64,000 nt of DNA, from the NCBI RefSeq assembly GCF_014192395.1, contig NZ_JACHXW010000007.1, forward strand, positions 62,001 to 126,000, in the 5' to 3' direction. Positions 17,120-26,037 of the stretch are shown in pieces. The notes below the pieces were generated by a model. It was not told the DNA's origin, made no database searches, and was given only the letters and a program-made list of their open reading frames with translations. Position 1 is the first letter of the stretch, and each line of letters opens with the position of its first letter. The stretch comes from Paenibacillus endophyticus. GTDB taxonomy: Bacteria; Bacillota; Bacilli; Paenibacillales; Paenibacillaceae. Made by a program: the position numbers and the translations under genes.

Positions 17120-17757
17120 GTCGGATCATTGTAATAAGCGAATATCTGCTCCACTGGCTTGAAAAACAAATGCCCATCCTCCCAAGGCTGAAAATGCAGG
17201 TCCATTCTCGAATCGCTCCATGGAGTTGGCGTCCCCTTCGTGCTCAGCTTGCCAGGTAAGACAGGTGCTTCTACGACAGCGGGAAACTCTTGATAACCAA
17301 ACAAAAGATTCTCATGCATCGCAATGATCTCATATTTGGGTCCATGGAAAGCTTGTTCCTCCTGCAGCTGGTAATGATAATAAATATAGCTTGCCGCCAT
17401 CTCCGGCTTCAAATGCGCTACCCTGCGCTCAACAGTCTCCTTGCGCAGCCAGTGCTCCTCGCTGGCAGGCTCGTTGAAATGAAACACATCGATCATTGGA
17501 ATCCACTTCCGCGTCTCAGCCTGCCCTGGCCAATTCAATAAAAATGGCGCCACCGACGACATCAGCACAGACGGCTCGAGCTGTCGATTCCTGCACTCGC
17601 AATACAAGAATAGGTTGCGCTCCCACCGAAAGCAGCCGACGGTCATGATCTCCCCTTGCTCCATTAGCGCCAGTACCGCTTCCTCCCGTTTCGCGGCAAC
17701 AATCGCCTGCTCTTCCTTGCCTTCCTGCATGTAAGCTCTTGCTACAAGTCTAATCAT
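17104..17757 (-). CDS. hypothetical protein, C-terminus ended by a repeat copy
   Basis: 217 aa, not recognised. Soluble, aromatic-rich (WERNLFLYCECRN, FHFNEPASEEHWLR, YIYYHYQLQEEQAF), with no signal or membrane helix. Two Cys (CEC) occur near residue 60. The ATG at 17757 (GAGGTAC upstream) is preferred to a TTG at 17799. The last residues (TSVNG) and the stop are encoded by the opening bases of a dispersed repeat, so the original C-terminus may have been replaced. Confidence 0.65.
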   Translation of the reverse strand: MIRLVARAYMQEGKEEQAIVAAKREEAVLALMEQGEIMTVGCFRWERNLFLYCECRNRQLEPSVLMSSVAPFLLNWPGQAETRKWIPMIDVFHFNEPASEEHWLRKETVERRVAHLKPEMAASYIYYHYQLQEEQAFHGPKYEIIAMHENLLFGYQEFPAVVEAPVLPGKLSTKGTPTPWSDSRMDLHFQPWEDGHLFFKPVEQIFAYYNDPTSVNG

Positions 17758-17785
17758 ATGTACCTCGCTTCTCTTATTTGGGTAG

Positions 17786-17921
17786 ATTGCTGTAAGCACC
17801 TATAGGTGCCTACATGCAGCGAACTCGGGTTACTTTAGCACTGTTAGAGCACATATGTGCTTATCGCGGTGAACTTGGGTTACTTTGGCGCTGTTAAAGC
17901 ATATATGTGCTAATCGCGGCG
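17786..17921 (+). repeat. 50-bp tandem repeat, about 2.6 copies
   Basis: Units beginning GAACTCGGGTTACTTT (17821) and GAACTTGGGTTACTTT (17871) are exactly 50 bp apart, with a partial unit before them. Each unit holds a small palindrome (GCACATATGTGC, or GCACCTATAGGTGC in the partial one). This fills most of the 305-bp gap between 17757 and 18105; I see no gene in the rest. Confidence 0.8.
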
Positions 17922-18104
17922 CTTCGACTTCACTCCATAGCTATCTCATCTAACGATTATATCTTTGTAGCCATCATAAAGGATGCCTTGTCCTGCCTCA
18001 ATGGCTGCCGAATAAAAAATTCACCGTCATGCCTGATTTTTCAAATGTTGGTTATTCTAATGGGAGTAGTAAATATCACAATTGCATCCGAGGAGGGAAC
18101 AGCA

Positions 18105-18236
18105 TTGGAAAGCACCAAAAGTTTTGTCGATAAAATAAAAGCCAATCAGCACAAAGCCGAGCTCAATAAACGGCGCAGCGGCAACGGAAACCCAGCAGAA
18201 AGACTCTCCAACAAGCAGCACGGCACCAATAAATAA
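18105..18236 (+). CDS. DUF4023 small protein, TTG start
   Basis: 43 aa, starting MESTKSFVDKIKANQHKAEL and ending with NPAERLSNKQHGTNK. The FV-x-K-x near the start and the terminal NKQH are features of the ~40-residue DUF4023 family of Bacillales. The start is TTG at 18105, chosen because AGGAGGG sits 7 nt upstream; the longer in-frame extension has no ribosome site. A strong terminator follows. Function is unknown. Hydrophilic and basic; no signal or helix. Confidence 0.8.
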   Translation: MESTKSFVDKIKANQHKAELNKRRSGNGNPAERLSNKQHGTNK

Positions 18237-18246
18237 ACCATATACA

Positions 18247-18285
18247 AAAAGACCTTTTGACGGAACAGCCGCCAAAAGGTCTTTT
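18247..18285. terminator. bidirectional terminator
   Basis: AAAAGACCTTTTG / CAAAAGGTCTTTT, 13-bp perfect stem. It serves the DUF4023 gene and the end of the ggt-amidase-FAH-pirin operon. Confidence 0.88.
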
Positions 18286-18306
18286 CATCCTGCGTTTGCA
18301 ATTCAT

Positions 18307-18633
18307 TTAAACCGAATATTCATGGGGGTAATACTCAATGCGCGATTCGGCGAAAATCGTAAGAATGCCCTTATCCGCATCGTATTCGACCTGCCCATCC
18401 TTGATGTAATACCACGTTTTCAACGTCGGCTGATCCTCATACTCCTGAAAAATAAACACATTCAGCTCATGCTTATGAGCGAGCACCTCTTCGAGCATCG
18501 GACCATTCGGTACGTGAACCGTGAATCGCCAGCCCTGCCCCTGTGCTTCCTGCGTGTAAGGCACGCCGTGTTTATCCGAGTCGATAAACATCCGTCCGCC
18601 TATCGCGTGCTTCACTTGAAACGTTTGCTTCAT
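18307..18633 (-). CDS. hypothetical protein, 108 aa
   Basis: Unrecognised soluble protein. Starts MKQTFQVKHAIGGRMF and contains WRFTVHVPNGPMLEEVLAH and TLKTWYYIKDGQVEYD, suggesting an all-beta plus one helix fold. The ATG at 18633 has GGGAGG 9 nt upstream; the 21-residue upstream extension lacks one. Last gene of the operon that runs from ggt, 49 bp after the pirin gene and just before a terminator. Confidence 0.65.
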   Translation of the reverse strand: MKQTFQVKHAIGGRMFIDSDKHGVPYTQEAQGQGWRFTVHVPNGPMLEEVLAHKHELNVFIFQEYEDQPTLKTWYYIKDGQVEYDADKGILTIFAESRIEYYPHEYSV

Positions 18634-18682
18634 CACGTAACACCTCCCCCAAAGCTTGCGCATGCAAACTAATCTCGAAAGC

Positions 18683-19381
18683 CTATGGCAAATCAATCAA
18701 CATGAAAAATGACGGTGAATCCGCCTGAAAAGCCAGCTCATTTAACGTTTCGACTTGCGCCGTATCGCCTGTCTCTAGCTGTTTGTCATTCACTTGAAGT
18801 ACGCCCTCGATCATATAAATGAATTGTTTGCGTCCCGGCTCAACGGTGTAAGCAAGCTGCTTTCCCTGCTCTAGCTTACTCAGATAAATCGTCATGTCTT
18901 GTCCGATCGATGCCATTTGCTCCGCTCCTTGCGCAGAGACAACAGGCAGCAGGGCATTGTGCAGCTTGTTCGGATCAAAGCTGCTCGCCTCGTAAGACGG
19001 CGCAAGTCCCCGTTCTCTCGGCATAAACCAAAGCTGCAGCAACCGCAGCTCCGTTTCCTCCGAGGCATTAAATTCCGTATGAATGACGCCGGTTCCAGCC
19101 GACATGCGCTGCACTTCGCCAAAAGAGGATACGACGGAATTACCGAGGTTATCCTCATGTCGTATAAAACCGTCCAACACGATGGATACGATCTCCATAT
19201 CGCTATGGGGATGGGCGCCAAAGCCTCTTCCCGGAGCCAAATAATCGTCATTGCACACACGCATCACGCTAAAGCCGGTTCGATTCGGATCATGGTAGCC
19301 TCCGAACGAAAAGCTAGGCTGGCTGCGCAGCCAGCCTAGGTCTGCCGAATGCCGCTCAGCAGCAGGAAATACGTCGATCAT
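18683..19381 (-). CDS. pirin-family (YhaK-type) bicupin protein
   Basis: 232 aa, two cupin domains. The N-terminal metal site shows GFGAHPHSDMEIVSIVLDG and later GVIHTEFN, giving the His, His, His and Glu ligands of pirins and YhaK. Some relatives have quercetinase activity; many are redox-responsive with no known substrate. The ATG at 19381 has GGAGGAG 7 nt upstream. It sits 68 bp behind the FAH-family gene in the same operon. Confidence 0.88.
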   Translation of the reverse strand: MIDVFPAAERHSADLGWLRSQPSFSFGGYHDPNRTGFSVMRVCNDDYLAPGRGFGAHPHSDMEIVSIVLDGFIRHEDNLGNSVVSSFGEVQRMSAGTGVIHTEFNASEETELRLLQLWFMPRERGLAPSYEASSFDPNKLHNALLPVVSAQGAEQMASIGQDMTIYLSKLEQGKQLAYTVEPGRKQFIYMIEGVLQVNDKQLETGDTAQVETLNELAFQADSPSFFMLIDLP

Positions 19382-19449
19382 CGTCTCTCCTCCAACCACA
19401 ATTTATTTACTTACTTATTTATAGCAGTTTTCAAACGACCTAGCAACTG

Positions 19450-20310
19450 CTAATCCCTTACAGGATTCAACAGCGGCTCAAAACGGTCGATATGGCATTC
19501 CACGATATCGCCATCACGAATAACGACGGCGCCCGGCGTCCCCGTGATAATGATATCTCCAGGTAGCAGCGTCATTACGCGCGAATGATAAGCCACGCAA
19601 AACCATGGCCGAAACTTCATGTTAAACGTCTTGTTCGAATGAACCGTTTCACCGTTAAGCACGGTTTCCACTCGTATGGAAAGCGGATCTGGAAATTCAT
19701 CCTTTGTCAGCAGCTCCGGCCCAAAGCTAAAGAAGGTATCAAAGCTTTTGGCTCTCGTTAAATAGCGCTGATTCCGGGCATGGATATCGGATGCGGTTAC
19801 GTCAATCGAGGTTGTGTAGCCGGCAATGACGTCATATACCTCAGCCTCCGTAATGTTTTTGCATGTTTTGCCGATAATGATGCCGAGCTCGGCCTCTGCC
19901 GTAATTTTACCCGCATTCGGAGGAACTCGTATGGCGTCAAGCGGACCGATCAAGGCCGTATCCGGCTTCATGAAGCTGACGGGCTCTTCACTCGGATCGA
20001 CAGCCGCAAGCTCCTCGGCATCCTTCACATAGTTGAGGCCAATTCCCCAGATTTTGCGCGGATAGCGATAGAGCGGGCCATACTCGGCTTCCTCGAAGGG
20101 TATGGCTTCAAGCTGCGCCAGCTTCTCTTTTCCGCCCGTGCCATACCATTCCGTGAGCAGCTCCAGCTCGCCAAGCCGGATAAGCTCGAACAGCTCCGTG
20201 CTCCAATTGGCAGCCTCTGCCGCATTAATCGTTTCAATCAGTACAAGGCCATGCGTGCCTACGATCGCGCCAAGCTCTTTTCCGTTTATTTTCACCGTTG
20301 CTACTTTCAT
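19450..20310 (-). CDS. fumarylacetoacetate hydrolase family protein
   Basis: 286 aa, full length. The catalytic FAH fold is seen in IWGIGLNYVKDAEE, EAELGIIIGKTCKNI, the SFDTFFSFGPEL segment and the end motif LLPGDIIITGTPGAV. Metal ligands are the two Glu of AEAELG and Asp in the later helix. Family members hydrolyse C-C bonds of acylpyruvates or decarboxylate oxaloacetate; the exact substrate is not evident. GGAGGAG precedes the ATG. It lies 21 bp after the amidase gene, so they probably act on the same compound. Confidence 0.88.
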   Translation of the reverse strand: MKVATVKINGKELGAIVGTHGLVLIETINAAEAANWSTELFELIRLGELELLTEWYGTGGKEKLAQLEAIPFEEAEYGPLYRYPRKIWGIGLNYVKDAEELAAVDPSEEPVSFMKPDTALIGPLDAIRVPPNAGKITAEAELGIIIGKTCKNITEAEVYDVIAGYTTSIDVTASDIHARNQRYLTRAKSFDTFFSFGPELLTKDEFPDPLSIRVETVLNGETVHSNKTFNMKFRPWFCVAYHSRVMTLLPGDIIITGTPGAVVIRDGDIVECHIDRFEPLLNPVRD

Positions 20311-20331
20311 ATCACAGCACTCCTCCGCAGC

Positions 20332-21516
20332 TTATTGGTTCACGCTTGCATCCAAGCGGTTCGCTACCCATTCCAGCAGCCTCAAGTCCTGGCCGCGACC
20401 AGCAACGAAAGAAAGGCCGACCGGGCAGCCAAGCTCGCCTCTAATCGGCACCGTAATCTGCGGCAGGCCGGCTAAGCCAGCGATACAGCTCATTTCGAAC
20501 GTCCGCAAGCGGCGCTGCTCCACCTCAGTTCCTCCCAAATGAAGAAGCGGCGCAATGGCCGGCACAGTTGGAAGCACTAGCACCCCATCATTGCCGAGCA
20601 GCTCATCCATTCGGCTACGCGCTTCTTCCCTAAGCGTATAGGCTGCTGAGCTATCCTGATCCTTCAGGGTGCTGGCCCATGCGAAACGCTCGGCAATGCC
20701 CGGACCGAAGGCGGGATTCACCCGCTCTACCCATTCTCGATGCTCGCGCCATATCTCGATTCCTTGAATCATGCGGAATGCATTCATCCACCCCGATATC
20801 CCGCCTGGGGCAACCTTAACATGGCTCGCCTCTTCAACCAAATTGCGGAGCGCCGGAAAATACGCAGACGCCGCGGCCAACGTGTGCTGATCCGTTAACG
20901 ACCATACATCATCGGCAAATAGCATACGTCTAAACTCCTTTGCTCTGCTCCCAGCCTGATTGTCCAAAAGCATAAGGCCCACCTCAAACAGCAGCTGCGG
21001 ATCGCGAGCCATCCAGCCTACCGTATCGAAGCTTGGCGCAAGCGGGATCAATCCTCGCGTATGAACCGCTCCATGCGTAGGCCGAATGCCATATATTCCG
21101 CAGTAAGCAGATGGGACCCGGATCGAACCGCCCGTGTCCGTGCCAATCGCGAAATCGGCTAATTCAGCCGCTACTGCCGCTGCAGACCCGCTGGAGGAGC
21201 CGCCAGGGATGCGTCCAGGCGCTTTCCTATTAACCGGTGTGCCGTAATGGGCATTCTCCCCGTTTATGCTGTACATAATCTCGTCCGTGATCGTCGTACC
21301 CGCAAGACGTGCGCCGCTGCGCAGCAGCCGGTCCACTACGGCAGCGTGCTCCTTGGCAGGCTCATGCGTACGCAGCCAGTCCGGATTGCCTGCGCCAGCC
21401 GTATATCCGGCAATATCGAATACGTCCTTAACCGCAAACGTTTTACCGCTTAGCAAGCCTTCAGCGACAGGTTCTACCACCACTCGCTCATCAGCATACA
21501 CATTCCAGCTTTGCAT
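20332..21516 (-). CDS. amidase signature family hydrolase
   Basis: 394 aa. The Ser-cisSer-Lys triad is visible: Lys in FAVKDVFDIAG, serines in GGSSSGSAAAVA and GTDTGGSIRVPSAYCG. It is shorter than GatA and has no GatB/C neighbours, so it is probably a catabolic amidase. The start at 21516 has AAGGGGA 9 nt upstream and leaves a 34-bp gap to the ggt stop. Upstream in-frame ATGs overlap ggt and are rejected. Confidence 0.9.
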   Translation of the reverse strand: MQSWNVYADERVVVEPVAEGLLSGKTFAVKDVFDIAGYTAGAGNPDWLRTHEPAKEHAAVVDRLLRSGARLAGTTITDEIMYSINGENAHYGTPVNRKAPGRIPGGSSSGSAAAVAAELADFAIGTDTGGSIRVPSAYCGIYGIRPTHGAVHTRGLIPLAPSFDTVGWMARDPQLLFEVGLMLLDNQAGSRAKEFRRMLFADDVWSLTDQHTLAAASAYFPALRNLVEEASHVKVAPGGISGWMNAFRMIQGIEIWREHREWVERVNPAFGPGIAERFAWASTLKDQDSSAAYTLREEARSRMDELLGNDGVLVLPTVPAIAPLLHLGGTEVEQRRLRTFEMSCIAGLAGLPQITVPIRGELGCPVGLSFVAGRGQDLRLLEWVANRLDASVNQ

Positions 21517-21550
21517 CGAATTCGTCCCCTTTCTATCGTTCATGATGCGG

Positions 21551-23140
21551 CTACCAGCCAATCGCAGCACCGTCGCAGCGCGGATCAGAGCCGCCTTGCA
21601 GAAAGCCCTGCTCATCTCGTCTAATGGCATGCGCATGCCCCATAATGCCGTCGAAATCCTTCACTTTCCGAACCGTGTGGCCCGCGTTTGCCAGCGAATC
21701 CAGTACCTGCTGCGATACCCGGCCCTCAATCTTCAGCTCCTGCGTCGGCTCTCCCCATGTGCGTCCCCATACCCATCTCGGCTCATTAATCGCCTGCTGC
21801 GGGTCCATTCCATAATCGATCATGCGCGTAATAATAGCCGTCTGTGTCTGCGGCTGCCCTTCTCCGCCTTGCGTGCCGTACAGCACTGCCGGTTTGCCGC
21901 CTAGGCAAGCCATCGCTGGCATAAGCGTATGAAAGGTCCTTTTGGCCGGCTGAAGGCTGTTTACATGATTCGGGTCAAGCGAGAAAAACGAGCCGCGATT
22001 TTGTAGCAATACGCCCGTATTGCCAGCAACCACGCCGGACCCAAACTCAAAGTAGAGGCTTTGGATAAACGAAACGGAGTTGCCTTCCTCATCGGCAACG
22101 GCCGCATAAGCCGTATCGCTGCCAAGCACCTGCGACTCCTCCGTTGATGCTCGGTTCATCTCGATTGAGGCAGCAAGCGCAGCTGCATAGTTTTTGTCCA
22201 ATAGCCGCTCCAGCGGCACGTTCGTGAACGCAGGATCGGATAAATAAGCATTCCGATCACGGAAGCTGAGCTTAAGGGCCTCTACACATAGCTGGTAATA
22301 GGCATGTGAGCCGTGCTCCATCTCGCCAAGCTTGAACTTCTCCAATATATGAAGCGCCATAATGGCCGAGAAGCCTTGCGAATTAGGCGGCATTTGATGA
22401 ACCGTATACCCTCGGTAGGAGCCTTCTATCGGCGCCACCCAGCTGCCTTTATGATCCGCAAAGTCATCGCCTGCCAGCAGTCCATCATGCTTCGCAAGAA
22501 AGTCCGTCATTTCCTTCGCGGTCTCGCCTTTATAGAACTCATCGCGTCCAAATTGGGCGAGGCGGCGCAGCGTCTTGGCCAGCGCGGGCTGCTTGAAGCG
22601 TTCGCCAATCTTAGCGGCCTGCCCGCCCGGCAAATAAATATCGGCAGTTTCGAGCGTCCTTGCCAGCACCGCTTCATTTTGAACCGTGTTGTGATATTGA
22701 TCCTTGGACATCGGAAAACCATTCTCGGCATAATCAATCGCGGGCGCCAGCACCTCTGCCCATGTCAATCTGCCGTACTCGCTATGAACCGCGTCCCAGC
22801 CATCCACCATGCCCGGCACCGTTACAATACTGCGCACGCCGCGATTCGGAATTGCCGCAAGCCCCGCGTAGGCCTCTATATTTGCTTTATAGCCAGAACG
22901 GCCGCTTGCATTATAACCTCTTACTTTGCCCTCGCTGTGATGATAGCCCAGCCAAAAGGAGTCCCCGCCGAGACTTGTCATATGGGGGTACACGACGGCC
23001 AGGCATGCGCTAACCGCGACAGCCGCATCATAAGCATTGCCGCCCTGTTCGAGCATGCGTGCGCCAGCCGCTGTAGCTAAATAATGAGGGCTTACTACCA
23101 TTGCCTTGGTTCCAATTACGGACTGATTCACGTCTATCAC
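21551..23140 (-). CDS. gamma-glutamyltransferase-like Ntn hydrolase
   Basis: 529 aa, without an export signal (starts MIDVNQSVIGTKAMVVSPH), like B. subtilis YwrD rather than secreted Ggt. The processing site and nucleophile Thr lie in GSDTAYAAVADEEGNSVSF; the large subunit includes GGDSFWLGYH and the small subunit GTQGGEGQPQTQTAI. Self-cleavage would give two chains. First gene of a five-gene operon (amidase, FAH, pirin, unknown), divergent from an Lrp-type regulator. It may open gamma-glutamyl or other amide bonds ahead of the amidase. Confidence 0.88.
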   Translation of the reverse strand: MIDVNQSVIGTKAMVVSPHYLATAAGARMLEQGGNAYDAAVAVSACLAVVYPHMTSLGGDSFWLGYHHSEGKVRGYNASGRSGYKANIEAYAGLAAIPNRGVRSIVTVPGMVDGWDAVHSEYGRLTWAEVLAPAIDYAENGFPMSKDQYHNTVQNEAVLARTLETADIYLPGGQAAKIGERFKQPALAKTLRRLAQFGRDEFYKGETAKEMTDFLAKHDGLLAGDDFADHKGSWVAPIEGSYRGYTVHQMPPNSQGFSAIMALHILEKFKLGEMEHGSHAYYQLCVEALKLSFRDRNAYLSDPAFTNVPLERLLDKNYAAALAASIEMNRASTEESQVLGSDTAYAAVADEEGNSVSFIQSLYFEFGSGVVAGNTGVLLQNRGSFFSLDPNHVNSLQPAKRTFHTLMPAMACLGGKPAVLYGTQGGEGQPQTQTAIITRMIDYGMDPQQAINEPRWVWGRTWGEPTQELKIEGRVSQQVLDSLANAGHTVRKVKDFDGIMGHAHAIRRDEQGFLQGGSDPRCDGAAIGW

Positions 23141-23273
23141 TCCTGAATATGAATTTGATTAGGATATAGCTCGCTTTTTTGAATGATAGATAATATAACA
23201 TGATGCATAAATCTAAAATACCACCTCGCCGATTGATAGGCAACTAAAATGTAAGTATTTTTTTAATATTATA

Positions 23274-23302
23274 TTGATTACGTATGAATTAGTGTATATA
23301 TT
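23274..23302 (+). promoter_or_regulatory. sigma-A promoter for the lrp-chrA operon
   Basis: TTGATT (23274-23279), 17-bp spacer, TATATT (23297-23302). The whole 238-bp divergent region (23141-23378) is very AT-rich, as expected for Lrp binding; no single operator stands out. Confidence 0.5.
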
Positions 23303-23378
23303 TATACATATGGTAATTAAAATGCAATATTACAAGACACCTTGATAAGAGGTATTTTTTGAATGGAGCTGATAAAGC

Positions 23379-23861
23379 ATGCAAGAAAAAGCGTTTGATG
23401 AGACGAAAGCGATAGAAATTGATGATATTGATCGAAGGATTATAGCTGAATTGAATATAAATGGAAGGATTTCTTACACGGATCTAGCCAAAGAAATCGG
23501 TTTATCCCGGGTTGCCGTTCAATCCCGCATCAATGCGCTAATGGAAGGAGGCGTAATCGAACGCTTTACTGCCGTTATTAATCCAGAGCGGATCGGCATT
23601 CACGTATCTGCATTTTTCAATGTGGAGGTAGAGCCCAAGCATTTGCACGCCGTTGCCGATCAGTTGTCTACGGAGCCATTCGTTACGAGCCTCTACCATA
23701 TGACGGGACCAAGCAAGCTGCATATGCACGGATTGTTTCGCAACAATCAGGAGATGGAGCATTTTCTAAAGGAAAAACTCTATACCCTGCCTGGCATCAT
23801 GAGCGTAGACTGCCAAGTTTTAATTAACCGGTATAAGAGCCGTATGGGAATGAGGCTGTAA
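23379..23861 (+). CDS. Lrp/AsnC family transcriptional regulator
   Basis: 160 aa. N-terminal helix-turn-helix ([32 protein letters not shown]) and C-terminal RAM ligand domain. Leads an operon with two chromate-transporter-like genes (2-bp gap) and diverges from the ggt operon, so it is the likely regulator of both. The effector is unknown; amino acids or amides would fit the neighbours. Confidence 0.92.
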   Translation: MQEKAFDETKAIEIDDIDRRIIAELNINGRISYTDLAKEIGLSRVAVQSRINALMEGGVIERFTAVINPERIGIHVSAFFNVEVEPKHLHAVADQLSTEPFVTSLYHMTGPSKLHMHGLFRNNQEMEHFLKEKLYTLPGIMSVDCQVLINRYKSRMGMRL

Positions 23862-23863
23862 GC

Positions 23864-24499
23864 ATGGCTGGCAAAATGATGAACAACCGCTACATGCAGC
23901 TCTCGTGGGCCATGATGAAGACGGGCATTATCGGCTATGGCGGCGGTCCATCCGTTATTCCGCTCATTCGGTACGAGGCCGTTACCCATTATAAGTGGAT
24001 GGAAGACGAGGAATTCGGCGAGATTCTTGCGCTGGCTAACGCGCTCCCGGGACCGATCGCAACCAAAATCGCCGCTTATCTCGGTTATCGCGAGAAGGGC
24101 ACCTTTGGCGCTATCGTATCTGTACTCGCTCATATCATCCCTTCCGGCATCGCAATGATCCTGCTGCTGACGACCGTTCAATTTCTGAGCAGCGCGGCAT
24201 TTATTCAAGGCATGATCGGAGCCGTGACACCCGTTATAGCGGTTATGCTCGGGATGATGGCCTATGAATTCGGCGAGCGAGCTGTCAAAGGGCTAGGCAA
24301 ATATGTGGGCTTCGGTTTTTTTGCAATCGCGTTCGCGCTTCTTCAAGGCGTTCACATCCATCCCGCTATCGTTATTCTATTATTCCTATGCTACGGTGCA
24401 TTCCATTTGCGTACGGTGGCGGCTCTGCAGCGCAGAAAACAGCAGAAGCAGCAGCGCAGCGTACAGAAGAAGGAGGGCGTAACCCGTGGAATGGATTAA
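23864..24499 (+). CDS. short-chain CHR (chromate transporter family) protein, first half
   Basis: 211 aa, single CHR domain: MMKTGIIGYGGGPSVIPLI and ALANALPGPIATKIAAYLGY, followed by several membrane helices and a basic tail rich in K, Q and R. Short CHR proteins work as pairs. It overlaps the second half by 14 bp. Pairing with an Lrp regulator and an amide/peptide operon raises the possibility that the cargo is an organic anion rather than chromate; that is inference. Confidence 0.88.
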   Translation: MAGKMMNNRYMQLSWAMMKTGIIGYGGGPSVIPLIRYEAVTHYKWMEDEEFGEILALANALPGPIATKIAAYLGYREKGTFGAIVSVLAHIIPSGIAMILLLTTVQFLSSAAFIQGMIGAVTPVIAVMLGMMAYEFGERAVKGLGKYVGFGFFAIAFALLQGVHIHPAIVILLFLCYGAFHLRTVAALQRRKQQKQQRSVQKKEGVTRGMD

Positions 24500-25031
24500 T
24501 TTAATTATTGGTTTCTTTATTGCCAACGTTCTTGGCTACGGCGGGGGACCTGCGTCCATTCCGCTTATGTATCGAGAGATTGTGACCAACCATGCATGGA
24601 CAACGCCTATGGAGTTTTCTAACATCCTCGCGTTAGGCAACGCGCTGCCTGGACCGATCGCGACCAAAATAGCCGCTTTCATCGGCTATGATGTCGGCGG
24701 CTGGCTAGGGCTTATTGTTGCGTTGGCGGCAACCATTGTTCCGTCGGCTGTGGCGCTGATTGTGCTGCTTAAAGTACTCCAGAAGCACCGCCAATCGCCT
24801 ATTGTCAAAGGAATGACGCTGCTCGTGCAGCCCGTAATCGCAATCATGATGCTGCTGCTTACTTGGCAAATGGCGCAAAGCTCCGTTGAATCGATCGGCA
24901 TCATTCAATCGCTCATTATAGCGGCCGTCGCCTTCTGGGCGATGCAGTTCCGTAAAATCCACCCTGCTATCGTCATCGTTATTGCATTTGCATATGGCGG
25001 CCTCGTTATTCCTCATTTGCATGTGCTGTAA
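24486..25031 (+). CDS. short-chain CHR (chromate transporter family) protein, second half
   Basis: 181 aa with one CHR domain (VLGYGGGPASIPLMYREIV; LALGNALPGPIATKIAAFIG). GTG start at 24486, inside the end of the first half, with GGAGGG about 10 nt upstream, so translation is coupled. Followed by a bidirectional terminator. Confidence 0.88.
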   Translation: MEWINLIIGFFIANVLGYGGGPASIPLMYREIVTNHAWTTPMEFSNILALGNALPGPIATKIAAFIGYDVGGWLGLIVALAATIVPSAVALIVLLKVLQKHRQSPIVKGMTLLVQPVIAIMMLLLTWQMAQSSVESIGIIQSLIIAAVAFWAMQFRKIHPAIVIVIAFAYGGLVIPHLHVL

Positions 25032-25046
25032 TTGCGGTTATTGAAA

Positions 25047-25092
25047 AAAGAACGGGTACCCCTGGCATGCCTGCCTTGGGTATCCGTTCTTT
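25047..25092 (+). terminator. terminator of the lrp-chrA operon
   Basis: AAAGAACGGGTACCC / GGGTATCCGTTCTTT (one mismatch) followed by TTT. Confidence 0.88.
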
Positions 25093-25132
25093 TTGTGGTT
25101 TTCGCTTCTTATAAACGAATCGGGGTGGAGAT

Positions 25133-25171
25133 AAAAAAAACAGCAGCCCAAGGAGAATAAACTTGGACTGC
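25133..25171 (-). terminator. terminator of the mifM-like/yidC/isomerase operon
   Basis: Minus-strand GCAGTCCAAG / CTTGGGCTGC with one mismatch, followed by eight T. Confidence 0.8.
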
Positions 25172-25193
25172 CGGATCAATTGCCATTGCTTAG

Positions 25194-26018
25194 TTATACC
25201 CGGCCGCGAATCTCATCTATAAACGCCTTCGATTGCGCCATCTGATGCTCCTTCGCTTCCTCCATAATAATATGGACATGCGGCTTATAGTGATTCAGAA
25301 GCTTCATATAAAGCTCATAGTTCATCCCGCCGAGCCCCGCTGTTGCTGTGCCAAGCTCTCCGTTCTCCAGCATGATACGATCCTTCGCGTGAGCTGCGAT
25401 AATGCGGCTGCCCAGCAGCTTGAATGCTTCCTCTATAACCTGATTCTGATTGTGGAAATTGGCTGCTGTCAACAGATTGCCCGGATCGATCACGACGCCG
25501 ATATTGGAGGAAGGCACTTCCTCCAGCATGCGCGCCAGCTCGGGAGCCGTTCCGACCAGATGGTCATTTGCAGCCTCAAGGCCCACAAATACGCCCCATT
25601 TCTCCGCTTCCTCAGCCAGCTCCTCAAGCGTTTCTTTCATAACGGACCAATCGCGGTCGGTGTAATCCCCGCCTTCATTCCGTCCCGTCTCCGCAGCGAC
25701 CATCGGCGCTCCAAAAAAACGAGCGTAGCGCAGCAGCTCCTTGAAACGATTCACGTTCGCGCGGCGCAGCTCCACATCGCGTTCGAATAAATGAACGTAA
25801 CAGCCCAGCACCGAAATCGAAACGCCGTTCTTATCGAACTGCTCGCCGATCGCATTCGCAAGGCCCGGACTTATATTGCCGGGCTTGCTGAAATCGACAT
25901 CGCTAATGGCTTTCCAAAGCGCGAGCTGTACATGGGTAAAGCCGCTCGCTGCTACCTTAGGAGCTAACTCCTTGTAAGGCAGGCTTCCGAATAAATGGGC
26001 AAGAACACCGACTGACAT
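25194..26018 (-). CDS. sugar phosphate isomerase/epimerase-like TIM barrel protein
   Basis: 274 aa, xylose-isomerase-like/AP endonuclease 2 TIM barrel. Metal-site residues are suggested by VAAETGRN, VGLEAANDHLVG, VVIDPGNLL, IAAHAKDR and IMEEAKEHQ. The exact sugar is unknown. The start at 26018 follows AAGGAGA about 8 nt upstream. It lies 19 bp behind yidC, probably in the same transcript, a link I cannot explain functionally. Confidence 0.82.
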   Translation of the reverse strand: MSVGVLAHLFGSLPYKELAPKVAASGFTHVQLALWKAISDVDFSKPGNISPGLANAIGEQFDKNGVSISVLGCYVHLFERDVELRRANVNRFKELLRYARFFGAPMVAAETGRNEGGDYTDRDWSVMKETLEELAEEAEKWGVFVGLEAANDHLVGTAPELARMLEEVPSSNIGVVIDPGNLLTAANFHNQNQVIEEAFKLLGSRIIAAHAKDRIMLENGELGTATAGLGGMNYELYMKLLNHYKPHVHIIMEEAKEHQMAQSKAFIDEIRGRV

Positions 26019-26037
26019 TTGATCGTCTCCTTTATAT

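Noticed and set aside
22313..23080. 255-codon plus-strand frame
   Set aside because: Shadow of the gamma-glutamyltransferase-like gene.
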